From NCBI RefSeq assembly GCF_005166025.1, contig NZ_CP028923.1:1986001-2050000 (forward strand): DNA of 64,000 bases, written 5' to 3'. The DNA comes from Mangrovivirga cuniculi. Its GTDB lineage: Bacteria > Bacteroidota > Bacteroidia > Cytophagales > Cyclobacteriaceae. Numbering within the stretch: position 1 is the stretch's first letter; every line of letters begins with the position of its first letter. Of the stretch, positions 7,678 through 18,304 are shown one piece after another. A program made the position numbers and the translations under genes. Below the pieces are notes generated by a model, which was given only the letters and a program-made list of their open reading frames with translations, was not told the origin of the DNA and searched no databases.

Positions 7678-8693
7678 ATAATATTTACTTCTCGTTCAAG
7701 GTTTATGCCAAATTTATCCCGGACACTTTTTAGTATTTGTTCCGATAGGTCAAATATTTCCTGTCCTTTTGCATTTCCGTAATTAACGAGAACAAGAGCC
7801 TGATTTTTATGGGCACCAGTATTTCCAACTTTTTTGCCTTTCCATCCACATTGCTCTATTAACCAGCCAGCAGGAACTTTTACAGTTTCATCAGGCTGAG
7901 AGTAACCCGGCATATTCGGGAATTGCATTTTTAACTTTTCGTAAGCTTCATTAGGTATGCTTGGATTCTTAAAAAAGCTCCCTGCATTACCGATCTTACT
8001 TGGATCAGGAAGCTTAGAACTTCTTATGTGAATAACAGCCTTGCTGACGTCTTCAGGAGTAGGAGAGGAGATTCCCATTTCATTCAGCGTTTGGGAAATA
8101 GCACCGTAAGAAATATTCAATTCAGGAACTTTAGATAATACGAAATTCACCCTTGCAATTATATATTTATCACGTTGAGTAGTTTTAAAAACACTGGTCC
8201 GATAGCCAAACTGACATTCCTCATTGTTAAATCTTTCTAATTCTTTGGTTTCCCTGTGAACAGCATCAAGATGTTTGAATACCTCTTTGATTTCTACGCC
8301 ATAAGCACCGATGTTCTGCATCGGTGCAGCTCCGACTGTACCTGGTATCAGGGAGAGGTTTTCGATTCCATAATATTTATGATCAAGGCAATAGAGAACA
8401 AAGTCATGCCATATTTCTCCGGCACCTACACTTAATTCAACTTCTTTTTCGGTTTCCCGAACTACTTCTACTCCGGTAATTTTGTTTACAACAGTCAGTC
8501 CTTTTGGATTGGTTTTGAAAAGAACATTGCTACCACCGCCGAACACATTTAATTTTAGATTATTGGATCGGGCGTAATCTATTGCCTCTCGAATATCTTC
8601 TATTGAATGAACTTCAGCCAGGTATTCAGCAATGGCCGGCACACCAAATGTATGATAGTTCTTTAAATCTGCCTGTTGTTTAATTTCGATCAT
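7674..8693 (-). CDS. murB: UDP-N-acetylenolpyruvoylglucosamine reductase
   Basis: A 339-residue FAD enzyme that reduces UDP-GlcNAc-enolpyruvate to UDP-MurNAc in cytosolic peptidoglycan synthesis. The FAD domain has GGGSNVLF and SLIPGTVGAAPMQNIGAYG. The C-terminal domain has the serine motif GNAGSFFKNP (proton donor region), and the conserved Glu lies near the end (LEREVNII). The ATG at 8693 fits the family start better than an upstream ATG at 8714. It is separated from the upstream phosphohexomutase gene by a terminator and is therefore probably monocistronic. Length is normal. Confidence 0.95.
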   Translation of the reverse strand: MIEIKQQADLKNYHTFGVPAIAEYLAEVHSIEDIREAIDYARSNNLKLNVFGGGSNVLFKTNPKGLTVVNKITGVEVVRETEKEVELSVGAGEIWHDFVLYCLDHKYYGIENLSLIPGTVGAAPMQNIGAYGVEIKEVFKHLDAVHRETKELERFNNEECQFGYRTSVFKTTQRDKYIIARVNFVLSKVPELNISYGAISQTLNEMGISSPTPEDVSKAVIHIRSSKLPDPSKIGNAGSFFKNPSIPNEAYEKLKMQFPNMPGYSQPDETVKVPAGWLIEQCGWKGKKVGNTGAHKNQALVLVNYGNAKGQEIFDLSEQILKSVRDKFGINLEREVNII

Positions 8694-8743
8694 ATTAGAA
8701 TATATCAACCACAATTATAAGAAAAATTGAAGTGATACCATTA

Positions 8744-8773
8744 AAAAAGAGAGACATGATGGCCTCTCTTTTT
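8744..8773 (-). terminator. Terminator of the phosphohexomutase gene
   Basis: A 10-bp stem AAAAAGAGAG (8744-8753) pairs with CTCTCTTTTT (8764-8773) around a 10-base loop. It lies just downstream of the stop of the gene at 8796 on the minus strand, followed by T residues on that strand. Confidence 0.75.
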
Positions 8774-8795
8774 AACTTTATTTTTTTTATCAGAT

Positions 8796-10523
8796 TTATA
8801 ATCCGAGATCTTTTTTAATCTTTTCAGCTTTTTGATTAAGTGAATCCAGAGAATTATCAAATTCAGATATTTCTGCTAAACCTTTCTTTACACTAATGTA
8901 AAATTTGATTTTAGGTTCGGTTCCTGAAGGTCTTGCTGAAACCTTAGAGCCATCTTCTAAGAAAAATTGTAATACATTGGACTTAGGCAGATCGATAGAG
9001 GTAGTCTTACCGCTAACCAGATCTGTAGACTCTTGAGCGAGATAATCGCTTACTTTTATCACCTTGATACCACCTAATGTGTCAGGAGCCTTCTTTCTCA
9101 TGTCTTCCATCATTTTACTGATCTCTTCTGCACCTGACTTTCCTTTTTTAGTCAATGAAAATAGATATTCATTATAATGACCGAATTCTTTATAGATTTC
9201 CAGCAATAAATCAAAAAGTGATTTATTTTCACTTTTAGCCCATGCAGTCATTTCTGCAATTAATGCACATGAAGCAATCGCATCTTTGTCTCTTACTGCA
9301 TCTCCAATCAGGTAACCATAACTTTCTTCTCCACCAACAAGATATTTTTCTTTGCCTTCAAGTTTTCTGATTAAAGCAGCTATATGCTTAAATCCTGTTA
9401 ACGTATCATATGATTGGACTCCAAACCTATCAGCTATATCTTTGATTAATTCTGTCGTTACGATAGTTTTAACAATGAACTCATTTCCTTCGAAACCATT
9501 TTTTTCTTTATATGCCTGAAGGACATAATAGATCAAAAGAGCTCCTGTTTGATTACCATTGAGTAGTTGCCATTCATTTTTATGATTTTTTACTGCGATA
9601 CCTACTCTGTCACTATCAGGATCAGTGGCCATAAGAAGATCAGCATCTATTTCTTTAGCCTTGGCAAGACCTTTTGAAAGTGCTTCTGACTCTTCAGGAT
9701 TTGGATAGACGACAGTTGGGAAATTCCCATCCGGTTTCGCTTGCTCTTCTACAACATGAACAGAATTAAATCCGAATCTTTCCAGAATCTCAGGTACGAG
9801 TGTTACTCCGGTTCCGTGAAGAGGTGAATAAACAATTTTCATTTCTGAATTGCTCTTGATGGCCTCTTGATTCAATGAAAGAGATTTTATTTGATCAAGA
9901 TATTTATTGTCAACATCTTTTCCGATCGGAATGATGAGATCTGTATTTCCCTCAAATTTAACCTGACTGAAATCTGTGATCTTGTTTACTTCTGCAATAA
10001 TGTTTTTATCATGTGGTGCGATAACTTGTGCGCCATCATCCCAGTATGCTTTGTAACCATTATATTCTTTTGGGTTATGAGAGGCAGTTAATACTACACC
10101 ACTCTGACAGCCAAATTCCCTAATTGCAAATGATAATTCCGGTGTTGGTCTAAGATCTTCAAAAAGGTAAACTTTAAAGCCGTTTCCACTGAATACATTA
10201 GCAGTAATCTCAGCGAATTTTCTGCTGTTATTTCTTGAGTCATGTGCAATGGCTACTTTAATTTCCTGATCACCAAAACTCTGTCTAAGATAATTTGCTA
10301 ATCCCTGAGTGGCCATTCCAATGGTATATTTGTTCATCCGGTTCGTTCCCGGCCCCATTATACCTCTAAGTCCTCCGGTGCCGAATTCGAGATCCCTGTA
10401 AAATGAATCTACCAGTTCATCATTGTTACCATTACTCATTAGTTTTTCGATCTGGGATTTCAGGTCCTGATCGATATTGCTTTCTAACCAATGATCTATT
10501 TTTCGTTGAATTGACTGCTCCAT
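8796..10523 (-). CDS. Phosphoglucomutase/phosphomannomutase family protein
   Basis: A 575-residue alpha-D-phosphohexomutase. The catalytic phosphoserine loop is TASHNP (about residue 145). The metal loop is DPDSDR (about 303). The sugar-specificity loop is GGEES (about 397). The phosphate-binding loop is RPSGTEPKIKFY near the C-terminus. The about 575-residue length and the N-terminal FGTGGLRG motif match the PgcA-like branch that usually interconverts glucose-1-P and glucose-6-P; mannose specificity cannot be excluded. It acts in the cytosol, feeding nucleotide-sugar synthesis. It has its own terminator downstream and follows the hpd terminator. Confidence 0.93.
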   Translation of the reverse strand: MEQSIQRKIDHWLESNIDQDLKSQIEKLMSNGNNDELVDSFYRDLEFGTGGLRGIMGPGTNRMNKYTIGMATQGLANYLRQSFGDQEIKVAIAHDSRNNSRKFAEITANVFSGNGFKVYLFEDLRPTPELSFAIREFGCQSGVVLTASHNPKEYNGYKAYWDDGAQVIAPHDKNIIAEVNKITDFSQVKFEGNTDLIIPIGKDVDNKYLDQIKSLSLNQEAIKSNSEMKIVYSPLHGTGVTLVPEILERFGFNSVHVVEEQAKPDGNFPTVVYPNPEESEALSKGLAKAKEIDADLLMATDPDSDRVGIAVKNHKNEWQLLNGNQTGALLIYYVLQAYKEKNGFEGNEFIVKTIVTTELIKDIADRFGVQSYDTLTGFKHIAALIRKLEGKEKYLVGGEESYGYLIGDAVRDKDAIASCALIAEMTAWAKSENKSLFDLLLEIYKEFGHYNEYLFSLTKKGKSGAEEISKMMEDMRKKAPDTLGGIKVIKVSDYLAQESTDLVSGKTTSIDLPKSNVLQFFLEDGSKVSARPSGTEPKIKFYISVKKGLAEISEFDNSLDSLNQKAEKIKKDLGL

Positions 10524-10547
10524 AGAAATAATTTAATCTAAAAAAAT

Positions 10548-10578
10548 AAAGACAACCTGAAATTAACAGATTGTCTTT
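10548..10578 (-). terminator. Terminator of the hpd gene
   Basis: A stem AAAGACAACCTG (10548-10559) pairs with CAGATTGTCTTT (10567-10578) with one C-A mismatch. On the minus strand it is followed by a T-rich tract. It lies downstream of the hpd stop at 10605. Confidence 0.65.
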
Positions 10579-10604
10579 AAAATAGTAAAATTTTTATTTA
10601 AAAA

Positions 10605-11704
<1,100 letters not shown>

Positions 11705-11904
11705 ATTTATTTATTGGTTAATGTTACACAAATTTAAGGCTTTTGTCATAGAATTTAAAGCTTTACAATAACACTTCACTTTAGAAATATAACAGATTAG
11801 AATGTTACATTTAACAGGTAAGAAAAGGGTACTAAAATATCTTATTATTTCTTGCGTTAGTCAGGCTCAATGAGGAAGTTTGTATAAGATAAACCCAAAA
11901 AATC

Positions 11905-12327
11905 ATGGAAATAGAAAAGCTAAATGAGGCGATAACTGAGATAGCTGAAAAAAGGGCTGCTCTGACAAAACTCAAGAAAGGTGATGAACGGTATGATCTT
12001 GTGAGAAATGATCTGGATCATTTGGAGGCTGAATTTAAAGAGAATTATTATGCCGACATGAATGAGATACTTTATCACGTTCATGATGAATTTTGTCCTG
12101 ATAATGAAGTTTGGAGTCCGATAAAATATTTTGCAGAAGAATATACCATAGGTGATGGTGGTAAATATACCGCTGCCAAAGATCAAGGACTGAAGGTTCA
12201 GGTAGATGACTTTAATGGCAAAGAATGTCGTTTGGTTATTTTGCCATCACCTGCACGTATAGAATTAAGGGTAGATGGTGAACCAACAATAGTTGCCTGG
12301 CATATGGATAAGGAAAAGACAGTGTGA
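11905..12327 (+). CDS. Conserved hypothetical protein
   Basis: A 140-residue cytosolic protein with no signal or membrane segment. Residues 1-55 form a charged helical, coiled-coil-like segment (KLNEAITEIAEKRAAL). The remainder looks alpha/beta with VHDEFCPDNEVWSPIKY and RLVILPSPARIELRVDG. I do not recognise a named domain; the sequence has the look of a family restricted to Bacteroidota. It stands alone, with a strong terminator shared with the convergent trpS. Confidence 0.65.
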   Translation: MEIEKLNEAITEIAEKRAALTKLKKGDERYDLVRNDLDHLEAEFKENYYADMNEILYHVHDEFCPDNEVWSPIKYFAEEYTIGDGGKYTAAKDQGLKVQVDDFNGKECRLVILPSPARIELRVDGEPTIVAWHMDKEKTV

Positions 12328-12335
12328 CAAAATAT

Positions 12336-12362
12336 AAAAAAGGGGCTCGAAACCCCTTTTTT
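12336..12362. terminator. Bidirectional terminator
   Basis: AAAAAAGGGG (12336-12345) pairs with CCCCTTTTTT (12353-12362) around a 7-base loop. It separates the convergent hypothetical gene and trpS and overlaps the trpS stop by two bases. Confidence 0.85.
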
Positions 12363-13332
12363 ATTTATATCCTAAAACCTTTCTGACTTTATCCAGAGTC
12401 GGTCTGGCAATTTCTCTGGCTTTTTCTTCTCCTTTCTCAAGTTCTGCATGAAGTTCCTCAAGATTCTCCATGTAGTAATTATACTTTTCTCTCTCCTCAC
12501 TAAATTTATCCAATATCAATCCGAGAAGCTCTTTTTTAGCATGGCCGTATCCAAAATTTCCAGCCAGGTATTTTTCTCTCAATTGTTTAGTTTCCTCTTC
12601 AGTACCTAATAGACTATAAATACCATAAACGTTACAGGTATCCGGATCTTTGGGTTCTTCTAATGGAGTACTATCAGTGATAATTGACATTACCTGTTTT
12701 TTCAGTTGTTTTTCAGGTAAAAATATATCGATAGTATTACCGTATGATTTACTCATTTTCTGACCATCGGTACCTGGAATAGTCATTACTTTTTCATCAA
12801 TAATTGCTTCCGGTAATACGAATACTTCACCATACCTGGCATTAAATGAAGAAGCAATATCTCTGGTCATTTCCAAATGCTGCTTTTGGTCTTTACCCAC
12901 CGGTACATATTCGGCATCGTACAGAATAATATCACAAGTCATTAATACCGGATAAGTAAATAATCCTGCGTTTACATCACTCAATCTATCAGATTTATCT
13001 TTAAATGAATGAGCATTTGCTAACATTGGAAATGGCGTGAAACAATTCATATACCATGTTAACTCGCAAACTTCAGGAATTCTGGATTGACGGTAAAAAA
13101 GATTTTTATCAGTATCAAATCCGCAGGCTAGCCAGGCTGCAGCAACAGCATCGACATTGTTCACTCGCTCTTCGCCGTCTTTAATGGAGGTTAATGAATG
13201 TAGATCTGCTATAAAAAACAGAGAATCGTTATTTTCTTTTTTCGAAAGTGCAATAGCTGGTTTGATCGCACCTAATATGTTCCCCAGATGCGGTTTTCCT
13301 GAACTTTGGATTCCCGTTAATATTCTTGGCAT
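12361..13332 (-). CDS. trpS: Tryptophanyl-tRNA synthetase
   Basis: A 323-residue class I aminoacyl-tRNA synthetase charging tRNA-Trp. The HIGH-type motif is PHLGN (about residues 14-18, after GIQSSGK) and the KMSKS motif is intact (GQKMSKSYGN, about residue 195). Length is normal for bacterial TrpRS. Upstream on the minus strand TATCTTTG (13364-13371) fits the -7 promoter consensus, but no clear TTG lies at the right distance. It is monocistronic, ending in the shared terminator. Confidence 0.96.
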   Translation of the reverse strand: MPRILTGIQSSGKPHLGNILGAIKPAIALSKKENNDSLFFIADLHSLTSIKDGEERVNNVDAVAAAWLACGFDTDKNLFYRQSRIPEVCELTWYMNCFTPFPMLANAHSFKDKSDRLSDVNAGLFTYPVLMTCDIILYDAEYVPVGKDQKQHLEMTRDIASSFNARYGEVFVLPEAIIDEKVMTIPGTDGQKMSKSYGNTIDIFLPEKQLKKQVMSIITDSTPLEEPKDPDTCNVYGIYSLLGTEEETKQLREKYLAGNFGYGHAKKELLGLILDKFSEEREKYNYYMENLEELHAELEKGEEKAREIARPTLDKVRKVLGYK

Positions 13333-13479
13333 GATATTATCTTCTATTGTTATTTAAAGGTGCCAAAGATAACTAAGGATTATTTAAAAATGTAATTTGT
13401 TTTTTAATAACAATTGTTAATTAAATGTTCTTTTTGGTATTAATGATTAGATTTACAATGATTTTAAAATTTTTTAAAT

Positions 13480-14558
13480 ATGAATAGGTCAGTTGCTATT
13501 TTGTGTTTTGCGATCTTTTTAGCCATGGATGTGTTTGGCCAGGCTCAAATAGAATTTCGTAACACGAAACATAATTTTGGAGAGATAGAAGAGGAGGGAG
13601 GACCGGTGAAGTACACCTTTGTTTTTGAAAATACAGGTGACGACACACTGAAAATAAATAACGTCAGAGCTAGTTGTGGTTGTACTACCCCGGCCTGGAC
13701 TAAACAAAATATTCTTCCTGGAGATACAGGTTATGTTATTGCTCAATATAATCCATTTAACAGACCTGGTGGGTTTAATAAATCTCTTACAGTAAGCACT
13801 AATGCTGAAAAGCAGGTAACAACATTACAAATTAGTGGTAAAGTAAAACCAAAGCCAAAAGGCCCAAAGGACGACTTCCCGACTCCAATGGGAGATTTAA
13901 GAGTTAAATATCGAGCTTTGCCTTTAGGAAATATCACTAACCAGGGGTGGTTAAAAAGGAATTTGAAATTTATAATCAGGGTGAAAAGGAAATAGTTTTT
14001 GATCCGAATTTAATAGAGACTCCTGAGCATATTACTGTTTCATTTAATCCTGCTAATCTTGCTGCTAAGGAGAGAGGAAAGCTGGTTGTTTCTTATGATA
14101 CTCAGAATAAAGACGATCTGGGTTATTTTACTGAACCGGTGAGTTTTATTACTTCAGAAGACTCTGACAGCCTGAAAACTTTATATGTAACTACTTTCAT
14201 AAAGGAGTATTTTCCTCCAATGACAAAGGAAGAATTAGCAGATGCCCCTAAAATATCTGTATCTAATCGCAAGCACGATTTTGGAGCATTAAATGAAGGA
14301 GAAACTTCTGAATATGAATTTACTATTTCAAATTATGGTAAGGAGCCCCTTTTGATTCGTAAAATTCTTGCCAATTGTGGTTGCATAGAAACTGAAATTA
14401 GAAAGGAAAAGATAAAACCCGGGCAAAGTACAACTGTGAAAGTGAAATTAGATAGTGAAGGAAGGGTTGGTTACCTGACTAAGAACCTGACTATTTTCAG
14501 TAATGATCCACGTAAAAGTACTATACAGGTAACTATAAAGGCAAAAATTGACAATTAG
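13480..14558 (+). CDS. DUF1573 double-domain exported protein, frame interrupted once
   Basis: A secreted protein with a signal peptide (LCFAIFLAMDVFGQA) and two DUF1573 (immunoglobulin-like) domains. Domain one has NFGEIEEEGG and ASCGCTTP; domain two has DFGALNEGE and ANCGCIET. The paired Cys-Gly-Cys motifs are typical of the family. The first frame stops at 13995; the second domain is read in another frame to 14558. A four-G run at 13944-13947 is the break: one extra G gives ITNQGVVKKEFEIYNQGEKE and a 359-residue protein. The function of DUF1573 is unknown; it is common in Bacteroidota surface and periplasmic proteins. Confidence 0.85.
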
Positions 14559-14586
14559 TATAAAGAATAAAGATTTTATTAGCAAG

Positions 14587-14611
14587 AGGCCTTATTGTAA
14601 GGCCTTTTTTT
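14587..14611 (+). terminator. Terminator of the DUF1573 gene
   Basis: AGGCCTTA (14587-14594) pairs with TAAGGCCT (14598-14605) around a 3-base loop, followed by a T-run. It lies 28 bases after the stop codon. Confidence 0.88.
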
Positions 14612-14681
14612 ATTGTTTTAGCTTGAATTTTGTTTACAATTTGCGTAAATAAGGTTATCACAAATTTATAAAAGGCTAAAA

Positions 14682-15262
14682 ATGAAAAATCAATTTAAGA
14701 CGATCTTATTATTTTTTGTTACTGTATTTGTTTTTGCAGCATGTGGAGGCAATTCAGGGACGAAACTACTGAAGAAAGTGAAGCAGAGGTTGAAGTTCCT
14801 GAAATGGAAACTGAAGAGCCAAATTTCTGGGAAACAACTATACAGGATATTGATGTATACAAAATAGAAAATGAGGATGGTTCGCCATTATCTCTTGAAA
14901 GTTTTTTAGAAGAAGTAGGTCCGTCAATTTCGAACGCTGCAGAAATTGAATCTGTTAAAATAATAGCGTTAAAGGAAATGGGAGATTGTCGTCTTCTTGC
15001 TTTCAAAACCCTTTCTGGAACCAGATCTCAGATCGGATTAGTTACCGTTAATAAAAACTTTGAAGCCGGTGTGTTAAATTGGTATCCTGAGAAGGATGAA
15101 GGAGGTGAAGTTTCACCATCTTCAGATACATTATCTAACATTTTATATACTCCAAATGGAGTCAGAGTAGAAATGTACCATTCTGCAGATACAACCAATG
15201 CATTTAATATTGAAGAATTAGAATTGACGGAAGATTGTAATCTTGTAGTTAAAGAAGACTAA
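14682..15262 (+). CDS. Small hypothetical lipoprotein, frame interrupted once
   Basis: The ATG at 14682 gives a lipoprotein signal with lipobox FVFAAC (Cys at about residue 23) followed by GGNSG. The frame then fails at a three-G run (14757-14759). One extra G joins it to an acidic stretch (DETTEESEAEVEVPEMETEE) and the remaining about 155 residues, ending CNLVVKED, for 193 residues in total. The soluble part contains FWETTIQDIDVYKIEN and MGDCRLLAFKTLSGT. I do not recognise the family. It has its own terminator and no operon partner. Confidence 0.65.
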
Positions 15263-15286
15263 TAAAAGTTTAAAACCGATAATTGG

Positions 15287-15315
15287 AGCAGCGGATTTTC
15301 ATTCGCTGCTTTTTT
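15287..15315 (+). terminator. Terminator of the small lipoprotein gene
   Basis: AGCAGCG (15287-15293) pairs with CGCTGCT (15304-15310) around a 10-base loop, followed by TTTTT. It runs into the stop codon of the convergent META gene. Confidence 0.75.
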
Positions 15316-16381
15316 AATCTACTTTTTTAAATGTTAGTTTCCCTCTTTTATTCTGAAGAGTCATATTTCGTTTATCAAAATTATAATCTAACACTCCAAA
15401 AGTAAGGATTTCCGAAAATTGGGTTTCCAGACTTTCTGCCTGGCAGCTCATTTTTGTTCCTGAAATATCCGTTACAATTAATGAGGATTGATTAAAACTT
15501 AAATTTCCTTTTACCCTGTTGCAACCAGTGAATCCCGTCAGGTGTCTTTGGGTAAGATTCAATTCCAGAAATGGAGACTGTTTAAATACTATGCCCGGAT
15601 CCAGTGGTTTGTTATTGATCTCAGTTAAAACCCAAATATCATGAAGCCTGTAGTCTCCCAAAAATCTTCCGCAACCTTCAAGAGTAACTGGCTCATTCAT
15701 GCTAATTAACTTAAGTGTAGCTGTAATTGAGTAATCAAATGTTTCTTTTAATTGATCATCAAAGCATTCTTGCTTATTTAATGTCAAAGTTAATTCACTT
15801 TTCTCGGATTCAACCACATAGATCAGGGTATTCCCACTATTGTCGGCAACATTTTCAGGAATCGGTGTTGAATAATCAATCCTTTTGTCAGGATATTGAA
15901 TATGAATGTTTTCATCAAAATCTATATCAATTTCCCATTGAGGGTGATGGCCCGAACCAGTAAAATCAATTCCTTTTATAGCTTTATTGATATAATAGCT
16001 TGAAGTACGGGGTTTAGAAGATTTTTCCAATGATTCATTTTTTGGACCTGTCAGTAGTAATTTTTCATTATCAACTTCGAGCGTTTTATACTCATCCTGA
16101 CTATTCGAAGCATAAAGTGTCAGTATATCTCCTTTTAATCTCCATTCACCCTTTTTTATTAATTCGTTACCGGCTTTATCCTGATGGACAATCAATTCAT
16201 AATATTTGTTATTTTCAAGGAGTGTAAGTTCATAATTAATTCCACTACATTCATCACAACCAATAGCTCCAACCCATGTGGCTAGAACATCCTGTTCTGA
16301 GATTTTTTCGCCAGTTTTTTGGCTGGTTTTACATCCGGAAAAGAGAATAATAGCAAAAGATAAATAGTAGAAATATTTCAT
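15314..16381 (-). CDS. META-domain lipoprotein with NlpE-like N-terminus
   Basis: A 355-residue lipoprotein (lipobox LFSGC, Cys at about residue 17). Residues about 30-115 resemble the NlpE barrel (WVGAIGCDECSGINYELTL), which in E. coli senses surface and envelope stress. The middle has a membrane-lipoprotein-like segment (HPQWEIDIDFDE, CGRFLGDYRLHDIWVL). The last about 105 residues are a META domain (FTGCNRVKGN, SGTKMSC, FSEIL). Such fusions are common in Bacteroidota and are linked by annotation to envelope stress or heat shock (HslJ-like). The function here is inferred from domains only. Confidence 0.82.
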   Translation of the reverse strand: MKYFYYLSFAIILFSGCKTSQKTGEKISEQDVLATWVGAIGCDECSGINYELTLLENNKYYELIVHQDKAGNELIKKGEWRLKGDILTLYASNSQDEYKTLEVDNEKLLLTGPKNESLEKSSKPRTSSYYINKAIKGIDFTGSGHHPQWEIDIDFDENIHIQYPDKRIDYSTPIPENVADNSGNTLIYVVESEKSELTLTLNKQECFDDQLKETFDYSITATLKLISMNEPVTLEGCGRFLGDYRLHDIWVLTEINNKPLDPGIVFKQSPFLELNLTQRHLTGFTGCNRVKGNLSFNQSSLIVTDISGTKMSCQAESLETQFSEILTFGVLDYNFDKRNMTLQNKRGKLTFKKVD

Positions 16382-16414
16382 TTTAATTTCTAATAATTAG
16401 TAAGGGATGATAAG

Positions 16415-17497
16415 TTATTTTAATTGTTCATAATCTTCAGGCCACATTGGTATCTTTTTATTATAAACTTTATCGATAATTATGTTCCTTATTTTTAAAC
16501 CATTCGAAGAATTGGTGAAATAAACAAAACCAAGATCATTGTTTTTATCATATATCAAATATGATTTGAATGAGCCATTATCTCCCCAATGGAATAAATA
16601 TTCGGCGCCTTGATTATTATCCATAATGCCTATACCCGGAGCCCATTTAATTTGGAAATTGTCCAAAGTATCAACCTCTATAACCGGATCCATTAAAGAA
16701 GATTCATCAGTTATGTAATGCTGAAACATCTTTGCATATTCTACTGCATTGGAATGTAAAGATGCTGAAGCTAATGTCACATTTATTATTTGTTTACTGA
16801 CTCTTTCATTGTCTTCATTATAAGGAATGGAGGCGTTTTTATCAATTTTTGGATAAATAAACGTTGAGCTATTAGCTTTAGCCATAGCAAAGATTGTTTC
16901 AGAGGCAATTTGTTGAAATGGCTTATCTGAAACTTTTTCTATTGCTCCCTGAAGCCATATATATCCTTCACCGGAGTAACCGAATTTACTTCCAGGTTCG
17001 AATTTGAAGTTCAGGCTATCTGTTTTTTTAAATACTTCAGATAGTGATTTTGCTTTAGTATCCGGCATTGCTCTCCAATTTGGTAATCCGGATTGGTGGC
17101 TTAGGACATGAAATGGAGAAACCTTCTCAAGGTAATCAGTATTGTTTGTTATAGATTGATCATAAAAGCTAAGTAAAGATGTATCCAGGGGAATTTCATC
17201 TTTAAAGTGTTTCAGATAAATATGTGCCAGAATGGGTTTCGATAAAGAGGCAGCTTCAAAGTTTGTAGTTTCCTTGACTTTAACTGAATCACTTAAATTA
17301 GCATATCCTGATGTATGAACCATTATAATTGAGTCCCTGGTAAAAACACTCATCGATATACCTGGAGTGATTCCAGCAGTTGTTAAAGAATCAAGTGTGT
17401 TTTTCAGACCAGAAAATGGGTCATCAATATTTTGTTTTTGTTTACCACATGCAGAGACAATAAATAGAAGTGAAATATATATTAATGTTTTTTTCAT
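16415..17497 (-). CDS. Serine beta-lactamase-fold hydrolase lipoprotein (class C-like)
   Basis: A 360-residue lipoprotein (lipobox FIVSAC). The catalytic SxxK is SLSK (about residue 88), in the context NFEAASLSK. The Tyr motif is YSG (about 173). The third motif region is HWGDNGSF (about 310), where HxG replaces KTG. This fits the serine hydrolase / penicillin-binding family of beta-lactamase fold (esterases, D-aminopeptidases, PBPs). The native substrate cannot be told, and the gene is not evidence of resistance. Its start codon overlaps the stop of the DUF1835 gene by one base (TAATG), so the two are coupled. Confidence 0.88.
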   Translation of the reverse strand: MKKTLIYISLLFIVSACGKQKQNIDDPFSGLKNTLDSLTTAGITPGISMSVFTRDSIIMVHTSGYANLSDSVKVKETTNFEAASLSKPILAHIYLKHFKDEIPLDTSLLSFYDQSITNNTDYLEKVSPFHVLSHQSGLPNWRAMPDTKAKSLSEVFKKTDSLNFKFEPGSKFGYSGEGYIWLQGAIEKVSDKPFQQIASETIFAMAKANSSTFIYPKIDKNASIPYNEDNERVSKQIINVTLASASLHSNAVEYAKMFQHYITDESSLMDPVIEVDTLDNFQIKWAPGIGIMDNNQGAEYLFHWGDNGSFKSYLIYDKNNDLGFVYFTNSSNGLKIRNIIIDKVYNKKIPMWPEDYEQLK

Positions 17498-18219
17498 TAT
17501 TTAATATTATCTAATAAATACGCTACCTGAGCTTCTTCGTAGCCATAAATAGGGGCTGAGCTTTTAAATTTTTCAATTAGCTTCAGGTCATCTTCTTTTT
17601 TATCACCACGTATTTTATCAAGAACTTTTCTGGCATATGTATAATCTTTGTGATCAGCTTCAATCACTCGGATTACCTCAGAAAGAAGAGGAAGTATGGA
17701 AGAAAGCGGACGAGATAATTTATGCATAGCAGCAAAATTTTTCTCACAGTATGCAGTCCATAAATTCTGAAGTGCTGTAAACTGATGATAGGTTAAGTTT
17801 ATTTTATTTTTGAATGTCTTTGCTATTTGAAGCTTATTCATATTCTCAAAACCATTTTGATGCCCTACCGATGGTAATACCAATGATAATTCTTTGATGG
17901 AATTAAAATTTATTAAGGAACACGTAAACCAAAGATTCACCTGGCTTACTATATCATGCTCAAACCAAAGGTTTACCTTTGAAAATCTTTTAATTGCCGG
18001 TAATTTCATTATTTCAGGCATTGATTCGCCAAAATACACTTCTTCAGAAATTGAATAAGCATCCTTGAAAAATTGTGCTCTTTCTTCAAATAACTTTGGC
18101 AAAGTGTCATTAGACACAGGACCTTGCGATAAAGTTTCTTTTATAACTATTTTTTTTCCTGAAGCCTCTTTGGGCAATCTTTCTAATAGTTTATAACTGT
18201 TTATTATATGAACATTCAT
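17497..18219 (-). CDS. DUF1835 family protein
   Basis: A 240-residue cytosolic protein. MNVHIINSYKLLERL, LSQGPV and LWFEHDIVSQVNLW are typical of DUF1835, whose core carries an F/W-E-H-D motif. The family is widespread but uncharacterised. It is the first gene of a two-gene operon with the beta-lactamase-fold hydrolase, sharing one base of stop and start. No signal peptide is present, so the two products act in different compartments. Confidence 0.85.
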   Translation of the reverse strand: MNVHIINSYKLLERLPKEASGKKIVIKETLSQGPVSNDTLPKLFEERAQFFKDAYSISEEVYFGESMPEIMKLPAIKRFSKVNLWFEHDIVSQVNLWFTCSLINFNSIKELSLVLPSVGHQNGFENMNKLQIAKTFKNKINLTYHQFTALQNLWTAYCEKNFAAMHKLSRPLSSILPLLSEVIRVIEADHKDYTYARKVLDKIRGDKKEDDLKLIEKFKSSAPIYGYEEAQVAYLLDNIK

Positions 18220-18304
18220 GTTATGGCAGATTTAATGAAAAGTATATGATCCTTTCTATGTGGAAATGATGGCAAATTACCTTCAAAACGCAGATTTAAC
18301 AAGT

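Noticed and set aside
14682-15262. Two overlapping small genes (14682-14867 and 14741-15262)
   Set aside because: The first supplies a lipoprotein signal and the second a soluble body; one extra G at 14757-14759 joins them into one protein.
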